Assembly: GCA_035556555.1 (NCBI GenBank)
Contig: DATMES010000008.1
Location: 1-64,000 of the forward strand
Direction: 5' to 3'
DNA: 64,000 nt
Origin: Frankiaceae bacterium
GTDB taxonomy: Bacteria > Actinomycetota > Actinomycetes > BP-191
A program made the translations under genes and the position numbers. The notes beneath the pieces were generated by a model. The model saw only the letters and a list, made by a program, of their open reading frames with translations. It was not told the DNA's origin and did not search any database. Shown in pieces: positions 15,869 to 25,748 of the stretch. The first letter of the stretch is position 1. Each line of letters opens with the position of its first letter.

Positions 15869-18367
15869 TCAGTGGCCGGCCGCCTCGACCACGGCGGCCC
15901 ACTCCTCGAGCAGCTCGGACGCCGCGTGCGGGTCGGGGCCCTCCGCCCAGAGGTGCGTGACCGCCTCGGCCGGGTCGGGCAGCACGAGCGCCCAGCGGCC
16001 GTCGGACTCGACCACGCGGACGCCGTCGGTCGTGTCCAGCTCGCGGCCCGCCGCGGCCTCGACCACGGACCGCATGACCAGCCCCTTCGCCGCCCAGGGG
16101 GTGGGCACTGACTGGCGGAGGACGTGCGCGTTGGGGATGCGGGCGTCGATCTGGCTGATGGTGAGATTGGTGCGCGCGACGAGGCCGGCCAGCCGTACGA
16201 ACGCCGCCACGCCGTCGAGCGCCGCGCTGAACTCCGGCACGACCACGCCGCCGCGCCCGTCGCCGGCGAAGATCACGCCCGGCTCGCGGGCGGCCGTGAC
16301 GAGGTCGTACGGCGACTGCGACGTCCACGTCACGTCCACCCCGTGGAACCGCGTCACCATCTCGGCGATCCGCGTCGTCGTGACGGGCAGGACGACCCGG
16401 CCGGTACGGCGTTCGGCCGCGACGAGGTCGAGGATGACGAGCAGCGCCCGGTCGTCGTGGATGAGCACGCCGCGCTCGTCGACGAGCGCGATCCGCTCCC
16501 CCGCGTGGTCGAAGCGGACGCCGAAGTGCGCCTTCGATGCGTTGACGAGCTCGCCGAGGCGCTCGATGCCGCGCATGTGGTCGGCCAGCGACTCGGTCGT
16601 GTACGTCTCGTCCAGCTGCCCGTTGATCGTCAGGACGTCGACGCCGAGGCGGCCGAGCAGCGTCGGGAGCACGAGGCTGGCGCTGCCGCCCGCCGTGTCC
16701 ACGACCACCTTCAGCCCGGCCTCGCGGATGCCGGAGACGTCGACGCAGTTGAGCAGCTCCTGCGTGTACTGCTCCATCGTGCGGCTCGGGAACGTCAGCT
16801 CCGCGATCTCGCCGGGGAACGCCCGCCGGAACTCCTCGCGGTAGAACACCCGCTCCAGCTTGCGCTGCGCCGCCAGGCTGAGGTCGGCGCCGTTGCCGTC
16901 GAGGAACACGATGTCGAGGCTCTGCGGGTCGCCACGCGTGGTACGGAGCGTGATCCCGCCGACCGCGTCGCCGATCGCGACGTCGAAGCGGGTGACCGGC
17001 GTCGGCGCCACCTCGAGGTCGCGGACGTTGATCGCGCTCGCCGTGAGCGCGGAGATGACCGCGCGCTTGAGCGCCCGCGCCGCGCGGGACGAGTCGCGGC
17101 TCGTCGTGACGACGCTGCCCTTCTTGAGCGTCGTGGCGTACGCGCTCGCGAGGCGTACGGCCAGCTCGGGGGTGATCTCCACGTTCACCAGGCCGGAGAC
17201 GCCGCGCGGGCCGAACAGGTTGCGCTGGCCGCGGCTCTCCCAGATGACCGACGTGTTCACCAGGGCGCCGGCCTCGATCGTCTTGAACGGGTACACCTTC
17301 ACCCCGTGCGAGAGGAACGCCTCCTCCTCGATGACGCACTCGTCACCGACGACGGCGCCCTCCTCGATGCGCGCGGCCCGCATGACGTCGGTGTTCTTGC
17401 CCACGACGCAGCCGCGGAGGTTGGTCTGCGGGCCGATGAAGACGTTGTCGTGGATGACCGCCCGGTGCAGGAACGCGCCGCTCTTCACGACGACGTTGCT
17501 CCCCAGCACGGTGAACTCGCGCAGCTCCGCGCCGGCCTCGACCTTGGCGTAGTCGCCGATGTACAGCGGGCCGCTGAGGATCGCGCCCGGGTCCACCTCG
17601 GCGCCCTCGGCCACCCAGACGCCCGGCGACATCTCGAAGCCGTCGATCTCGACGTCCACCTGACGGTTGAGCACATCGGCCTGCGCCTTGATGTAGCTCT
17701 CGTGCGTGCCGACGTCCTCCCAGTAGCCCTCGGCGATGTAGCCGAACAGCGGCGCGCCCTCCGCCAGCAGCTTGGGGAACACGTCGCCCGACCAGTCCAC
17801 GACCTGGCCCTCGGCGACGTGGTCGAAGACCTCGGGCTCCATGACGTAGATGCCGGTGTTGGCGGTGTCGGAGAACACCTGGCCCCACGTCGGCTTCTCG
17901 AGGAACCGGTCGATCCGCCCGTCCTCGTCGGTGATGACGATGCCGAACTCCAGCGGGTTGGGCACCCGCTTGAGGCAGACGGTGACCAGCGCGCCCTGCT
18001 TCTTGTGGTACTCGACGAGCGCCGTGAGGTCGATGTCGGTGAGCGCGTCGCCGCTGATGACGAGGAACGGCTCGTCGCGCAGCCGGTCCTCGGCGTTCTT
18101 CACGCTGCCCGCGGTGCCGAGCGGCTCGACCTCGGTGGCGTAGTCGAGGCTCATCCCGAGCTCGTCGCCGTCGCCGAAGTAGTTGCGGATGAGGCTGGCG
18201 AGGAACTGCACCGTCACCACGGTCTCGGTGAGCCCGTGCCGCCTCAGCAGGCGGAGGACGTGCTCCATGATCGGCTTGTTCACGATCGGGAGCAGGGGCT
18301 TCGGCTGGTTCGCGGTCATCGGCCGCAGCCGGGTGCCCTCGCCCCCAGCCATCACGACCGCCCTCAC
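15869..18367 (-). CDS. Sugar nucleotidyltransferase fused to a degenerate phosphomannomutase
   Basis: 832 aa. Residues 1-235 are a nucleotidyltransferase with the GGEGTRLRP loop (8-16), [10 protein letters not shown] and GDALTDIDL. About 255-375 are left-handed beta-helix hexapeptide repeats. About 385-832 have the alpha-D-phosphohexomutase fold. The first two parts look able to form an NDP-sugar (mannose-1-phosphate guanylyltransferase in annotated relatives). In the mutase half the phosphoserine motif TASHNP is replaced by TTRGDPQS, and the metal loop DGDGDR by DHAGER, so mutase activity is doubtful. GTG at 18367 overlaps the pgsA-like stop (GTGA) and follows GGGAG. Confidence 0.88.
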   Translation of the reverse strand: MRAVVMAGGEGTRLRPMTANQPKPLLPIVNKPIMEHVLRLLRRHGLTETVVTVQFLASLIRNYFGDGDELGMSLDYATEVEPLGTAGSVKNAEDRLRDEPFLVISGDALTDIDLTALVEYHKKQGALVTVCLKRVPNPLEFGIVITDEDGRIDRFLEKPTWGQVFSDTANTGIYVMEPEVFDHVAEGQVVDWSGDVFPKLLAEGAPLFGYIAEGYWEDVGTHESYIKAQADVLNRQVDVEIDGFEMSPGVWVAEGAEVDPGAILSGPLYIGDYAKVEAGAELREFTVLGSNVVVKSGAFLHRAVIHDNVFIGPQTNLRGCVVGKNTDVMRAARIEEGAVVGDECVIEEEAFLSHGVKVYPFKTIEAGALVNTSVIWESRGQRNLFGPRGVSGLVNVEITPELAVRLASAYATTLKKGSVVTTSRDSSRAARALKRAVISALTASAINVRDLEVAPTPVTRFDVAIGDAVGGITLRTTRGDPQSLDIVFLDGNGADLSLAAQRKLERVFYREEFRRAFPGEIAELTFPSRTMEQYTQELLNCVDVSGIREAGLKVVVDTAGGSASLVLPTLLGRLGVDVLTINGQLDETYTTESLADHMRGIERLGELVNASKAHFGVRFDHAGERIALVDERGVLIHDDRALLVILDLVAAERRTGRVVLPVTTTRIAEMVTRFHGVDVTWTSQSPYDLVTAAREPGVIFAGDGRGGVVVPEFSAALDGVAAFVRLAGLVARTNLTISQIDARIPNAHVLRQSVPTPWAAKGLVMRSVVEAAAGRELDTTDGVRVVESDGRWALVLPDPAEAVTHLWAEGPDPHAASELLEEWAAVVEAAGH

Positions 18368-19023
18368 GCCAACGCTCCCTTCGCCGCGCGCTCGCCCGGC
18401 GTGGGTGGCGTACCCCCGGGCGAGCCGGGGCGAACCAGCAGCCGGACCTGGCGCGCGTACAGCACGCCGGCCCACCAGTAGAGCGCGATCCCCCAGATGG
18501 CGAAGCCCCAGCCGAGGGCCCGGCCGATGTCGGACGCGGTGTTGCTCCCCGCGCCGAGCAGCAGCAGCGGGAACGAGAACAGCAGGTTGTACGTCGCCGC
18601 CTTGCCCATGAAGTGCACAGGCAGCGGCCCGTACCCGTGCCTCTTCAGCACGGGCAGCAGCGCGGCGAGGAACACATCACGCGCCAAAAGTATCAAGGTC
18701 AGGTAGAGAGGAAGAATCCCGCGCACCGTGAAGGCCAACACTGTCGTCAAGATGTAGAGCCTGTCGGCCAACGGGTCCAGCAGTTGCCCGACGCGGCTGA
18801 TGAGACCGTACTTGCGGGCGATCTTGCCGTCGAAGTAGTCGGTCCACCCGCTCGCGGCGAGGACGACGATCGCCCAACCGTCGGCCTCGGGTCCGAGCAG
18901 CAGCCAGAGGAAGAGGGGGACGCCGAGGAGGCGGAGGAAGGAGAGGACGTTCGGGACCGTGAGGACGCGGTCGCTGACGGGTGCGTCGCCTGCGTCGGCT
19001 GCAGCGCCGGTCACGCCGGTCAC
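18364..19023 (-). CDS. CDP-alcohol phosphatidyltransferase (PgsA-like)
   Basis: 219 aa membrane enzyme with several hydrophobic helices. The family motif D-x2-DG-x2-AR-x8-G-x3-D-x3-D is seen as DYFDGKIAR, then [10 protein letters not shown], giving the metal-binding and catalytic aspartates. It transfers a phosphatidyl group from CDP-diacylglycerol to an alcohol, most likely glycerol 3-phosphate or a phosphoinositol precursor; the substrate is not fixed by sequence. The mycobacterial counterpart is pgsA2. GTG at 19023 five bases after GGGAGG. It is coupled to the downstream nucleotidyltransferase fusion. Confidence 0.9.
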   Translation of the reverse strand: MTGVTGAAADAGDAPVSDRVLTVPNVLSFLRLLGVPLFLWLLLGPEADGWAIVVLAASGWTDYFDGKIARKYGLISRVGQLLDPLADRLYILTTVLAFTVRGILPLYLTLILLARDVFLAALLPVLKRHGYGPLPVHFMGKAATYNLLFSFPLLLLGAGSNTASDIGRALGWGFAIWGIALYWWAGVLYARQVRLLVRPGSPGGTPPTPGERAAKGALA

Positions 19024-19174
19024 GGACACCTCCCGCTCGCGCGTCGCGGCCGGCCAGCCGCGGCGCGTACGTCGGTCGCCCGAGTATGTCATCCGGCGCC
19101 GGTCGCGTGTCGGCGCGGGTTCCGGGGCGGCGGGGAGCCGCGTCTCGTACGCGGCCCGCCCCGTGTGCTCTCTG

Positions 19175-19248
<74 letters not shown>

Positions 19249-19418
19249 GCGCCCCGGCATGGGTCGTACTGCGTGCTGCCGAGGTGCGGTGCGGATCGTA
19301 ACAGGATCGGGCCCCGCTCCCCCAAGGCGTTGCCGCGCTCGCCCGGGTCGTCGGGCCGGACGGCGTGACGTTATGTCGCCCCGCGCGGCGCGCGGCCGTA
19401 CCTCCGACACCCCGCCGC

Positions 19419-20768
19419 TCAGCGTCCGCGCTTCGCCCGGCGCTCCTTGACCTTGACCTGGACGTCGAGCGGCGTGCCGGGGAAGCCGAAGTCCTCGCGG
19501 AGCCGGCGTTCGACGAAGCGAAGGTAGCCGGGCTCGAGCGGGCCGCTGGTGAACAGCACGAACTTCGGCGGCCGCGTCCCCGCCTGGGTCGCGAAGAGGA
19601 CCCGGGGCGCCTTGCCACCGCGCGGCGGCGGGGGCGTACGGCCGACGACGTCCGAGATCCAGGAGTTGAGGCGGGCCGTCGGGATCCGCTGCTCCCACGA
19701 CGCGAGCGCGATATCGAGGGCAGGGCCGAGCTTGTCGACGCCGCGGCCGGTCCTGGCGCTGATGTTGACGCGCGGCGCCCAGGCGGTGCGGCCGAGGTCC
19801 ATCTTCAGCTCGCGTTCGAGGTCCTCGTGCCGCTCCTCGTCCAGCAGGTCCCACTTGTTGACGGCGAGGACGAGCGCCCGGCCGGCCTCGACGACGGTGG
19901 CGAGGACGCGCTGGTCCTGCTCGGTGAGGCGTTCGGCGGCGTCGACCAGCACGATCGCGACCTCGGCGGCGTCGAGCGCCTGCACCGTGCGTACGGACGA
20001 GTAGTACTCGGCGCCCGTCGCCTCCCGGACCCGCCTTCTCAGCCCCGCCGTGTCGACAAAGCGGTAGGTCGCTCCATCGATCTGTACCAGCGAGTCCACC
20101 GGGTCGCGCGTGGTGCCGGCGACGTCGTCGACGAGCACGCGCTCGGCGCCGAGCAGGCGGTTGAGCAGCGAGGACTTGCCGACGTTCGGGCGGCCGATGA
20201 GCGCGACGCGGCGCGGGCCCCCCTCGTCGTCGGTCTCCGGCGGCGCGTCGGGCAGCACCGCGAGGATCGCGTCGAGGAGGTCACCGCTCCCCCGGCCGTG
20301 CACGGCGCTGACCGGGAGCGGCTCGCCGAGGCCGAGCGACCAGAGCTCGGTCGCGTCGGACTCGGTGCGCTCGTCGTCGACCTTGTTCGCGGCGAGGACC
20401 ACCGGGCGCTTCGAGCGCTGGAGGATCTTGGCGACGATCCGGTCCGCGTCGGTCGCGCCGACCGTCGCATCGACGACCATGAGCACGGCGTCCGCCGCGG
20501 CGACCGCGACCTCGGCCTGCTCGGCGACGCGCGCGGACAGTCCCTCGGCGTCCGGGTCCCAGCCGCCGGTGTCGACCACGGTGAACGCCCGACCGCTCCA
20601 CGACGTGTCGTACGCCACCCGGTCGCGCGTCACGCCCGGCACGTCCTCGACGACCGCCTCGCGGCGGCCGAGGAACCGGTTGACCAGTGTCGACTTGCCG
20701 ACGTTCGGGCGGCCGACGACGGCGAGGACCGGGAGGCGGCCCCGCTCCGTGGCGTCGTTCTCGGTCAT
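19419..20768 (-). CDS. der: Ribosome assembly GTPase Der (EngA)
   Basis: 449 aa with two consecutive G domains, each with GRPNVGKS (about residues 19 and 188), switch motifs DTGGW and DTAG, and NKVD and NKWD. A C-terminal KH-like domain (about 360-449) ends in a basic tail. Der acts in maturation of the 50S subunit and is essential in most bacteria. The ATG at 20768 overlaps the plsC stop (ATGA), giving a cmk-plsC-der operon with 4-nt overlaps throughout. Confidence 0.97.
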   Translation of the reverse strand: MTENDATERGRLPVLAVVGRPNVGKSTLVNRFLGRREAVVEDVPGVTRDRVAYDTSWSGRAFTVVDTGGWDPDAEGLSARVAEQAEVAVAAADAVLMVVDATVGATDADRIVAKILQRSKRPVVLAANKVDDERTESDATELWSLGLGEPLPVSAVHGRGSGDLLDAILAVLPDAPPETDDEGGPRRVALIGRPNVGKSSLLNRLLGAERVLVDDVAGTTRDPVDSLVQIDGATYRFVDTAGLRRRVREATGAEYYSSVRTVQALDAAEVAIVLVDAAERLTEQDQRVLATVVEAGRALVLAVNKWDLLDEERHEDLERELKMDLGRTAWAPRVNISARTGRGVDKLGPALDIALASWEQRIPTARLNSWISDVVGRTPPPPRGGKAPRVLFATQAGTRPPKFVLFTSGPLEPGYLRFVERRLREDFGFPGTPLDVQVKVKERRAKRGR

Positions 20769-21502
20769 CGAGGGGTCCCGTCTCGCTCGGTCTCGGCGCG
20801 GCGCAGGACCGCCTCGCAGTGGGCGACGTGCGCGGCGAGCGCGACGCGGATCTCCTCGGCGGCCTTGGCGACGGCGCTCCGGGCGCGCGGGTTCGCCGGC
20901 ACCTCGACCGTGAACGGCTCCCCGAACACCACGTGCACCCGGCTCCCCCAGCGCGGCATCTTGCCGCCGTTCGGCAGCGCGCGCTCGGTCCCGAGGCAGG
21001 CGACGGGGACGATGGGGACGCCGGGGCAGCGGAGGGCGACGTAGGCGATGCCGTGCTGGATGGTCACCAGCTCACCGGTGCCGCGCGAGCCCTCGGGGAA
21101 CATGCCGAGCACCTCGCCGCGGTTCAGCACCTCGAGCGCGCGGCGCAGCGCCTCCCTGTCGGGACGGCCGCGGTCGACGGGGATCTGGCCGAGGCGCATC
21201 AGCGTGCGGCTCCACAGGCCGGCGAACAGCTCCGACTTCGCGAGGAAGCTGGCGGGCCGCGGCACGAACGCCGCCACCAGCGGCGCATCCAGCAGGCCCC
21301 GGTGGTTCCCCGCGAGGAGAACGGGACCACTGGACGGAACTCGATCTAAACGTCCAACCCTCACGTCGAGGACTAGGCGGATCACGCCACGACCGGCAAC
21401 CCTCAGGATGCCGTAGAGACGGTCGTCCCGCGGAACGTCCGGCAGGCGGCGGCGGCGCGGACTGACCGGCGGCTCGTACGTCAGCTGCGGCAGGATGCTC
21501 AT
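20765..21502 (-). CDS. plsC: 1-acylglycerol-3-phosphate O-acyltransferase
   Basis: 245 aa, PlsC family. The HX4D catalytic motif is NHRGLLDAP, and FPEGSRGTG is the acceptor-phosphate motif. PIVPVA and the central GQIPVDR also fit. It converts lysophosphatidate to phosphatidate at the membrane. The start overlaps cmk by 4 nt. A short AT-richer patch (21330-21370) lies inside the gene without breaking the frame. Confidence 0.9.
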   Translation of the reverse strand: MSILPQLTYEPPVSPRRRRLPDVPRDDRLYGILRVAGRGVIRLVLDVRVGRLDRVPSSGPVLLAGNHRGLLDAPLVAAFVPRPASFLAKSELFAGLWSRTLMRLGQIPVDRGRPDREALRRALEVLNRGEVLGMFPEGSRGTGELVTIQHGIAYVALRCPGVPIVPVACLGTERALPNGGKMPRWGSRVHVVFGEPFTVEVPANPRARSAVAKAAEEIRVALAAHVAHCEAVLRRAETERDGTPR

Positions 21503-22284
21503 GACCGTCCCCCTTCGTGCCGCGGCGAGCCCGCAGCACCGTTGCTCTCCGTGGTCTTGGTGCGCCGGCGCCCCGTGAGCCCGCGCCGGGCGGCCGCCGC
21601 GAGCACCTCACCCACGACCTCGTCGACCGTCCTGTTCGTCGAGTCGACGACGAGGGCGTCGGCGGCCTGGGTGAGCGGGCTCGCGGCGCGGGTGGAGTCG
21701 TGTTCGTCGCGGCGCTCGATGTCGGCGCGGGTGTCATCCACCGCGGCGCCGTCCCCCACGGCGGCGAACTGCCGGTGCCGCCGGGCCGCCCGCGCCTCGC
21801 TCGAGGCTGTCAGGAAGACCTTCAGCGGCGCGTCGGGCGCCACCACGGTGCCGATGTCGCGGCCCTCGACGACGATGTCGCCGGCGGCCATCAGCTCCTG
21901 CTGGCGGCGGACCATCGCCGCCCGCACCCCGGGGACGGCGGAGACCGCGGAGACGGCGTTGGTCACCTCGCGGGAGCGGATCGGCGAGGACACGTCGGTG
22001 CCGTCGATGACGATCGTGGGCCGGCGCGGGTTGGTGCCAGGCTCGATGCTCGCGGTGTCGGCGAGCTCACCGAGGGCGGCGGCGTCGGTGAGGTCGATCT
22101 CGCGCTCGAGCGCCCGCCAGGTCAGGGCGCGGTACATCGCACCGGTGTCGAGGTAGCGAAAGCCGAGTCGTTGCGCGACCCGGCGGGCCACCGTGCTCTT
22201 GCCGCTCCCGGACGGGCCGTCGATCGCGACGACCGTCGACGCCGTACCGGACGAGGGGCGGGGTCCGTGCGCTGCCACGACCAC
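21499..22284 (-). CDS. cmk: Cytidylate kinase
   Basis: 261 aa. P-loop GPSGSGKST (about 22-30), YLDTGAMYRALTW, EGRDIGTVV and the lid-region ARRHRQF identify bacterial CMP/dCMP kinase. The tail (about 235-261) is a basic, Gly/Ser-rich extension. The GTG at 22284 is only 3 nt from a GGAGGG site; the GTG at 22278 has better spacing and may be the true start. First gene of the cmk-plsC-der operon. Confidence 0.95.
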   Translation of the reverse strand: MVVAAHGPRPSSGTASTVVAIDGPSGSGKSTVARRVAQRLGFRYLDTGAMYRALTWRALEREIDLTDAAALGELADTASIEPGTNPRRPTIVIDGTDVSSPIRSREVTNAVSAVSAVPGVRAAMVRRQQELMAAGDIVVEGRDIGTVVAPDAPLKVFLTASSEARAARRHRQFAAVGDGAAVDDTRADIERRDEHDSTRAASPLTQAADALVVDSTNRTVDEVVGEVLAAAARRGLTGRRRTKTTESNGAAGSPRHEGGRS

Positions 22285-22467
22285 CGTCCCTCCGCGAAAG
22301 TGACCGCCACGCGGCGGCCGTCGGTCAGCCTAGCGGCCTGCCGACGCGCACCCAAGCCGGTAGAACGCTATGTCGACATTATGCTCAGCGTGCGTGCGAT
22401 CCCCAGGGGCCGCGGGTCCCTGCGCCGACAGTGTCCGCCTGCACACCGCGACATGTCGATAAAGAAC

Positions 22468-23544
22468 TCAGTCGTTACGGTGCGCCGCCAGCCCCGCCGA
22501 GACCAGCGCCGCGATGAGCCGGTCGGCCTGGTCGGGGCGGACGTCGAGGTCGACGTAGCCCACAGGGTGGTCCGGCGCGTGCTCGATCGACACGTCCTCG
22601 ACGTTGACGCCGGCCTCGCCCGCGACGCCGAAGAGCCGCGCCAGCTCACCCGGCCGGTCGGGCAGGACGACGCCGACCCTGGCCCAGGCCGGCTTGGGTG
22701 CGGCGGCCTTGCCCGGCAGGAGGCTCCGGGCGGCGCGACCCGCCGAGACGAGCCGCTCGACGGCGGCGGCGTCGCCTGCCTCGAGCGACGCGGCCACGGT
22801 GGCGAGCGCCTCGCTGACCGTGCGCAGCTCGGCCGCGAGGGGCCCGGCGTTACCGGCGGCGATCGACGCCCAGAGCACCGGGTCCGAGTCGGCCAGGCGC
22901 GTGGTGTCACGGAACCCCTGCCCGGCGAGTGACGGCGCGTCCGGGCCGGCGGCCGCCAAGCGGGTCGCCAGCGCGCTCGCGACGAGCTGCGGCGTGTGGG
23001 ACACCGCGGCCAGGACGGCGTCGTGCGTGGGGGCGTCGACGACCGCGGTACGCGCTCCGCAGCGCCGCGCCAGCTCCTCGGTGTCAGCCCGGGCGGTCGC
23101 GGACGTCGCCGCCGACGGGCAGACGACCCACACCGCACCGTCGAAGAGCTCGGGCTGTGCGGCCCCGGGGCCGCCGCGCTCCCGACCCGCGATCGGGTGA
23201 CCACCACAGAAGCGGCTGGACAGATCAAGGCTGAGCGTCTCGATCTCGCCTAGAACTTTAGTCTTAGTACTGGCTACATCACTCACTGTCGCAGTGAGAT
23301 TGAGACGTAGAAGTCGAGTTACGACCTCCCCGGCGACGGCAGGTGGAACCGCGACGACGACGTGGTCACAGCCCGCCAGTGCGTCCCACTCCCCCGCCCG
23401 GCCGGCCCCGAGCGCGGCCGCCGCGGTAGCCCGGCCGGCATCGGCGTCGACGAGTACCACCTCCTGGCCTCGCCGGGCCAGCGCCAGCCCGATCGAGGTG
23501 CCCATCAGGCCGGCCCCCACGACGCCGACACGGTCGACGGTCAC
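22468..23544 (-). CDS. tyrA: Prephenate dehydrogenase
   Basis: 358 aa. N-terminal Rossmann domain with GVVGAGLMGTSIGLALARRG; then HPIAGRERGGP, the prephenate-binding segment with its conserved His, and AVSHTPQLVASAL. A C-terminal ACT domain (about 288-355, VVLPDRPGELARLF) suggests feedback control by an aromatic amino acid. It oxidises prephenate to 4-hydroxyphenylpyruvate for tyrosine. The GTG start overlaps the aroH stop (GTGA), so the two consecutive shikimate-branch enzymes are coupled. An AT-rich hairpin patch lies inside at about 23230-23300. Confidence 0.95.
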   Translation of the reverse strand: MTVDRVGVVGAGLMGTSIGLALARRGQEVVLVDADAGRATAAAALGAGRAGEWDALAGCDHVVVAVPPAVAGEVVTRLLRLNLTATVSDVASTKTKVLGEIETLSLDLSSRFCGGHPIAGRERGGPGAAQPELFDGAVWVVCPSAATSATARADTEELARRCGARTAVVDAPTHDAVLAAVSHTPQLVASALATRLAAAGPDAPSLAGQGFRDTTRLADSDPVLWASIAAGNAGPLAAELRTVSEALATVAASLEAGDAAAVERLVSAGRAARSLLPGKAAAPKPAWARVGVVLPDRPGELARLFGVAGEAGVNVEDVSIEHAPDHPVGYVDLDVRPDQADRLIAALVSAGLAAHRND

Positions 23545-23903
23545 TGCGGCAGGTCCGTCCGCAGCGAGACCGCGCCGCGCAGGTAGACGTGGCGGATCTC
23601 GGCGCGGGTGCGGTCGGACTCGAAGTGGGCCAGCAGGCGGAGGACCCGCGGCATGGCGTTCGGGACGTCGATCTCGGTCGCGCAGAGCAGGGGCACGTCG
23701 GTGATGCCGAGCTGGCGGGCGGCGTACGCGGGGAACTCCGAGGTGAGGTCGGGCGTCGCCGTGAAGATGACGCTGATGAGGTCGGACGGCGTGATGCCGT
23801 TGCGCCAGAGGACCGCCGAGACGAGCTCGCTCGTCGCCTCGAGGACGACGTCGCGCTCGTCGCGGTCGACCTGCGTCGCGCCCCGTACTGCCCGGACCGC
23901 CAT
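23541..23903 (-). CDS. aroH: Chorismate mutase, AroH class
   Basis: 120 aa, the size of the trimeric AroH-type chorismate mutase. VRAVRGATQVDRDERD, the FTATPDLTSEFPAYAAR block and VPLLCATEIDVP carry the active-site residues of the Bacillus family. It converts chorismate to prephenate, the substrate of the coupled tyrA product. ATG at 23903; a possible -10 box TAAGGT lies at 23931-23936 on the minus strand. Confidence 0.95.
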   Translation of the reverse strand: MAVRAVRGATQVDRDERDVVLEATSELVSAVLWRNGITPSDLISVIFTATPDLTSEFPAYAARQLGITDVPLLCATEIDVPNAMPRVLRLLAHFESDRTRAEIRHVYLRGAVSLRTDLPQ

Positions 23904-24211
23904 GGCTTCCCTTCGTCGGCTCGGGACACCTTAGCGGCAGATCGCCGTGCCGCGACAACGACATGGCCGTGTCGTGCTTTGGCGCGTTGTCGACTTAGGT
24001 CGCTGTCGGTACGACACCATGACGCCACAGCGACTGCCGAGCGGGACCGGGGCATGAGTCAGGCATGGGGGCTGGCCCGTGCGTATCTGGATCTGTTTAT
24101 CGATTTATCACTGCCGGGCGAAGACTGACACTCATCGACGTTGTGGTTGGCATCGCTAGGGATTCAGTTGCTTGTCGACAAAGTGCTGTGTAGCCAACAT
24201 GCTTCAGCGCT
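23904..24211. other. 308-nt gene-free interval between rluB and aroH
   Basis: It holds the aroH promoter side and the rluB 3' side. It is AT-richer than average (about 24085-24200). It contains TTGTCGACTTAGG near 23986 and TTGTCGACAAAGTGC near 24173, part of a motif that recurs after several stop codons here. I see no credible gene: the open frames crossing it are extensions from coding sequence or too short with poor codon use. Confidence 0.6.
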
Positions 24212-24946
24212 CTACTGCGTCGTCGCCTTGTAGAGCGAGCGGACTTCCGGCTGCGCGAGGTGGCGGACCCTGCCGGGGCGGAGCTCGCCGAGCGACAGCG
24301 GGCCGATCGAGGTCCGGACCAGCCGGACGACGGGGTGCCCGAGCGCGTCGAACATCCGGCGGATGACCCGGTTGCGGCCGTCGTGGATGACGAGCTCGAG
24401 CTGGGTGGCCGCGTCGGTGCCGGCGACGACGCGGGCGGCGTCCGCCCGGGCCGGCCCGTCGTCGAGCTCGACGCCCGAACGCAGCTGCGCGGCGAGCCGC
24501 CGGCTGGGCCGTCCGTCGATCTGCACGAGGTACGTCTTGGGGACCGCGAACGACGGGTGCGTGAGCCGGTGCGCGAGGTCGCCGTCGTTGGTGAGGAGGA
24601 GCAGTCCCTCGCTGTCGGCGTCGAGGCGGCCGACATGGAAGACCCGGGCCTCCCGGTCGGCCACGTAGTCGCCGACACAGGGCCGCCCCTGGTCGTCCGA
24701 CATCGTCGTGAGGACGCCGCGGGGCTTGTTCAGGGCCAAGTAGACCTGGTCGGGCACGACGGGGACGGGCACGCCGTCGACGGCGACCAGGTCCTTGGCC
24801 GGGTCGATGCGGGTGCCGAGCTCGCGGACGACCTTGCCGTTGACCGCGACACGTCCGGCGACGATGAGGTCCTCGGAGGCACGACGCGAGGCGATTCCGC
24901 TAGACGCCAACACCTTCTGTAGACGGATACCGCTGACTTCGTCCAA
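24212..24946 (-). CDS. rluB: 23S rRNA pseudouridine synthase B-type
   Basis: 244 aa. An S4 RNA-binding domain (about 6-55, LQKVLASSGIASRRASE) precedes the RsuA/RluB catalytic domain, with the catalytic Asp in GRLDADSEGLLLLTNDG and KTYLVQ and RNRVIRRMF. It is expected to modify 23S rRNA near position 2605 (E. coli numbering). The TTG at 24946 has GAGG 7 nt upstream. It follows scpB in the scpA-scpB-rluB order usual in Gram-positive bacteria, here separated from scpB by 22 nt. Confidence 0.95.
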   Translation of the reverse strand: MDEVSGIRLQKVLASSGIASRRASEDLIVAGRVAVNGKVVRELGTRIDPAKDLVAVDGVPVPVVPDQVYLALNKPRGVLTTMSDDQGRPCVGDYVADREARVFHVGRLDADSEGLLLLTNDGDLAHRLTHPSFAVPKTYLVQIDGRPSRRLAAQLRSGVELDDGPARADAARVVAGTDAATQLELVIHDGRNRVIRRMFDALGHPVVRLVRTSIGPLSLGELRPGRVRHLAQPEVRSLYKATTQ

Positions 24947-24968
24947 AGGTCGACCTCAGAGTGAGACG

Positions 24969-25748
24969 TTACGCGGAGTCGGAGAGGTCATCGACGTTGA
25001 CGGGAAGCAGCGGAGCGAGGTTGGGCAGCTCGTCGAGGCTGTTGAGGCCGAGGCGTTCGAGGAAGTAGGGCGTGGTGACGTAGAGGTGCGCGCCACCCGG
25101 GCCCTCCTCCCCCGCCTCCGCGATGAGGCCGCGGCTGAGCAGGGTACGGACGACGCCGTCGACGTTGACGCCACGGATGGCGGCGACGGACTGGCGGCTG
25201 ACCGGCTGGCGGTACGCGATCACCGCGAGAGTCTCCAGGGCCGCCTGCGTGAGCCTGGCCTGCTGCCCGTCGAGCACGAACCGCTCGACGTACGCCGCGC
25301 AGTCGGGCGCCGTGTAGAGGCGCCAGCCGCCGGCGACCTGGCGCAGCTCGAAGCCGCGCCCGTCGCGCAGGTAGTCGTCGGCGAGGTCCTCCAGCGCGCC
25401 GAGCACGGTGGCGCGAGGTTCCTCGAGCACCTGGGCGAGCTCGACCTCGGCGACGGGCTGGTCGACGACGAGCAGGATCGACTCGATGATCTTGCGCAGT
25501 GGCGGCGCGGCCGCGTCGAGGGGTTCGGGAGCGTCGTCGGAGCCGTCGTACGCCGCCTCGCCGGGGTCGGGACCGTCGGCGTGCGCCTCCGGCTCCGCGT
25601 CGAAGCCGCTGTCCACGCCGTCCCCGACGTCGTCGGCGGCCGCCGCGGCCAGCGCGCCGTCCGTTATGTCAATCTCGGCCGCGGGGGCCGGTACCTCGGA
25701 GACCCCCTCCGCGAAGCCCTCCTCGCCCCACTCGCGCTCGTCAGACAT
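24969..25748 (-). CDS. scpB: Segregation and condensation protein B
   Basis: 259 aa. An acidic, disordered N-terminal extension of about 80 residues precedes two winged-helix domains typical of ScpB (KIIESILLVVDQPV, LTQAALETLAVIAYRQPVSR split by conserved positions, VRTLLSRGLI, TPYFLERLGL). ScpB dimerises and joins ScpA and SMC in the condensin complex. The ATG at 25748 overlaps scpA by 8 nt. Confidence 0.95.
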   Translation of the reverse strand: MSDEREWGEEGFAEGVSEVPAPAAEIDITDGALAAAAADDVGDGVDSGFDAEPEAHADGPDPGEAAYDGSDDAPEPLDAAAPPLRKIIESILLVVDQPVAEVELAQVLEEPRATVLGALEDLADDYLRDGRGFELRQVAGGWRLYTAPDCAAYVERFVLDGQQARLTQAALETLAVIAYRQPVSRQSVAAIRGVNVDGVVRTLLSRGLIAEAGEEGPGGAHLYVTTPYFLERLGLNSLDELPNLAPLLPVNVDDLSDSA

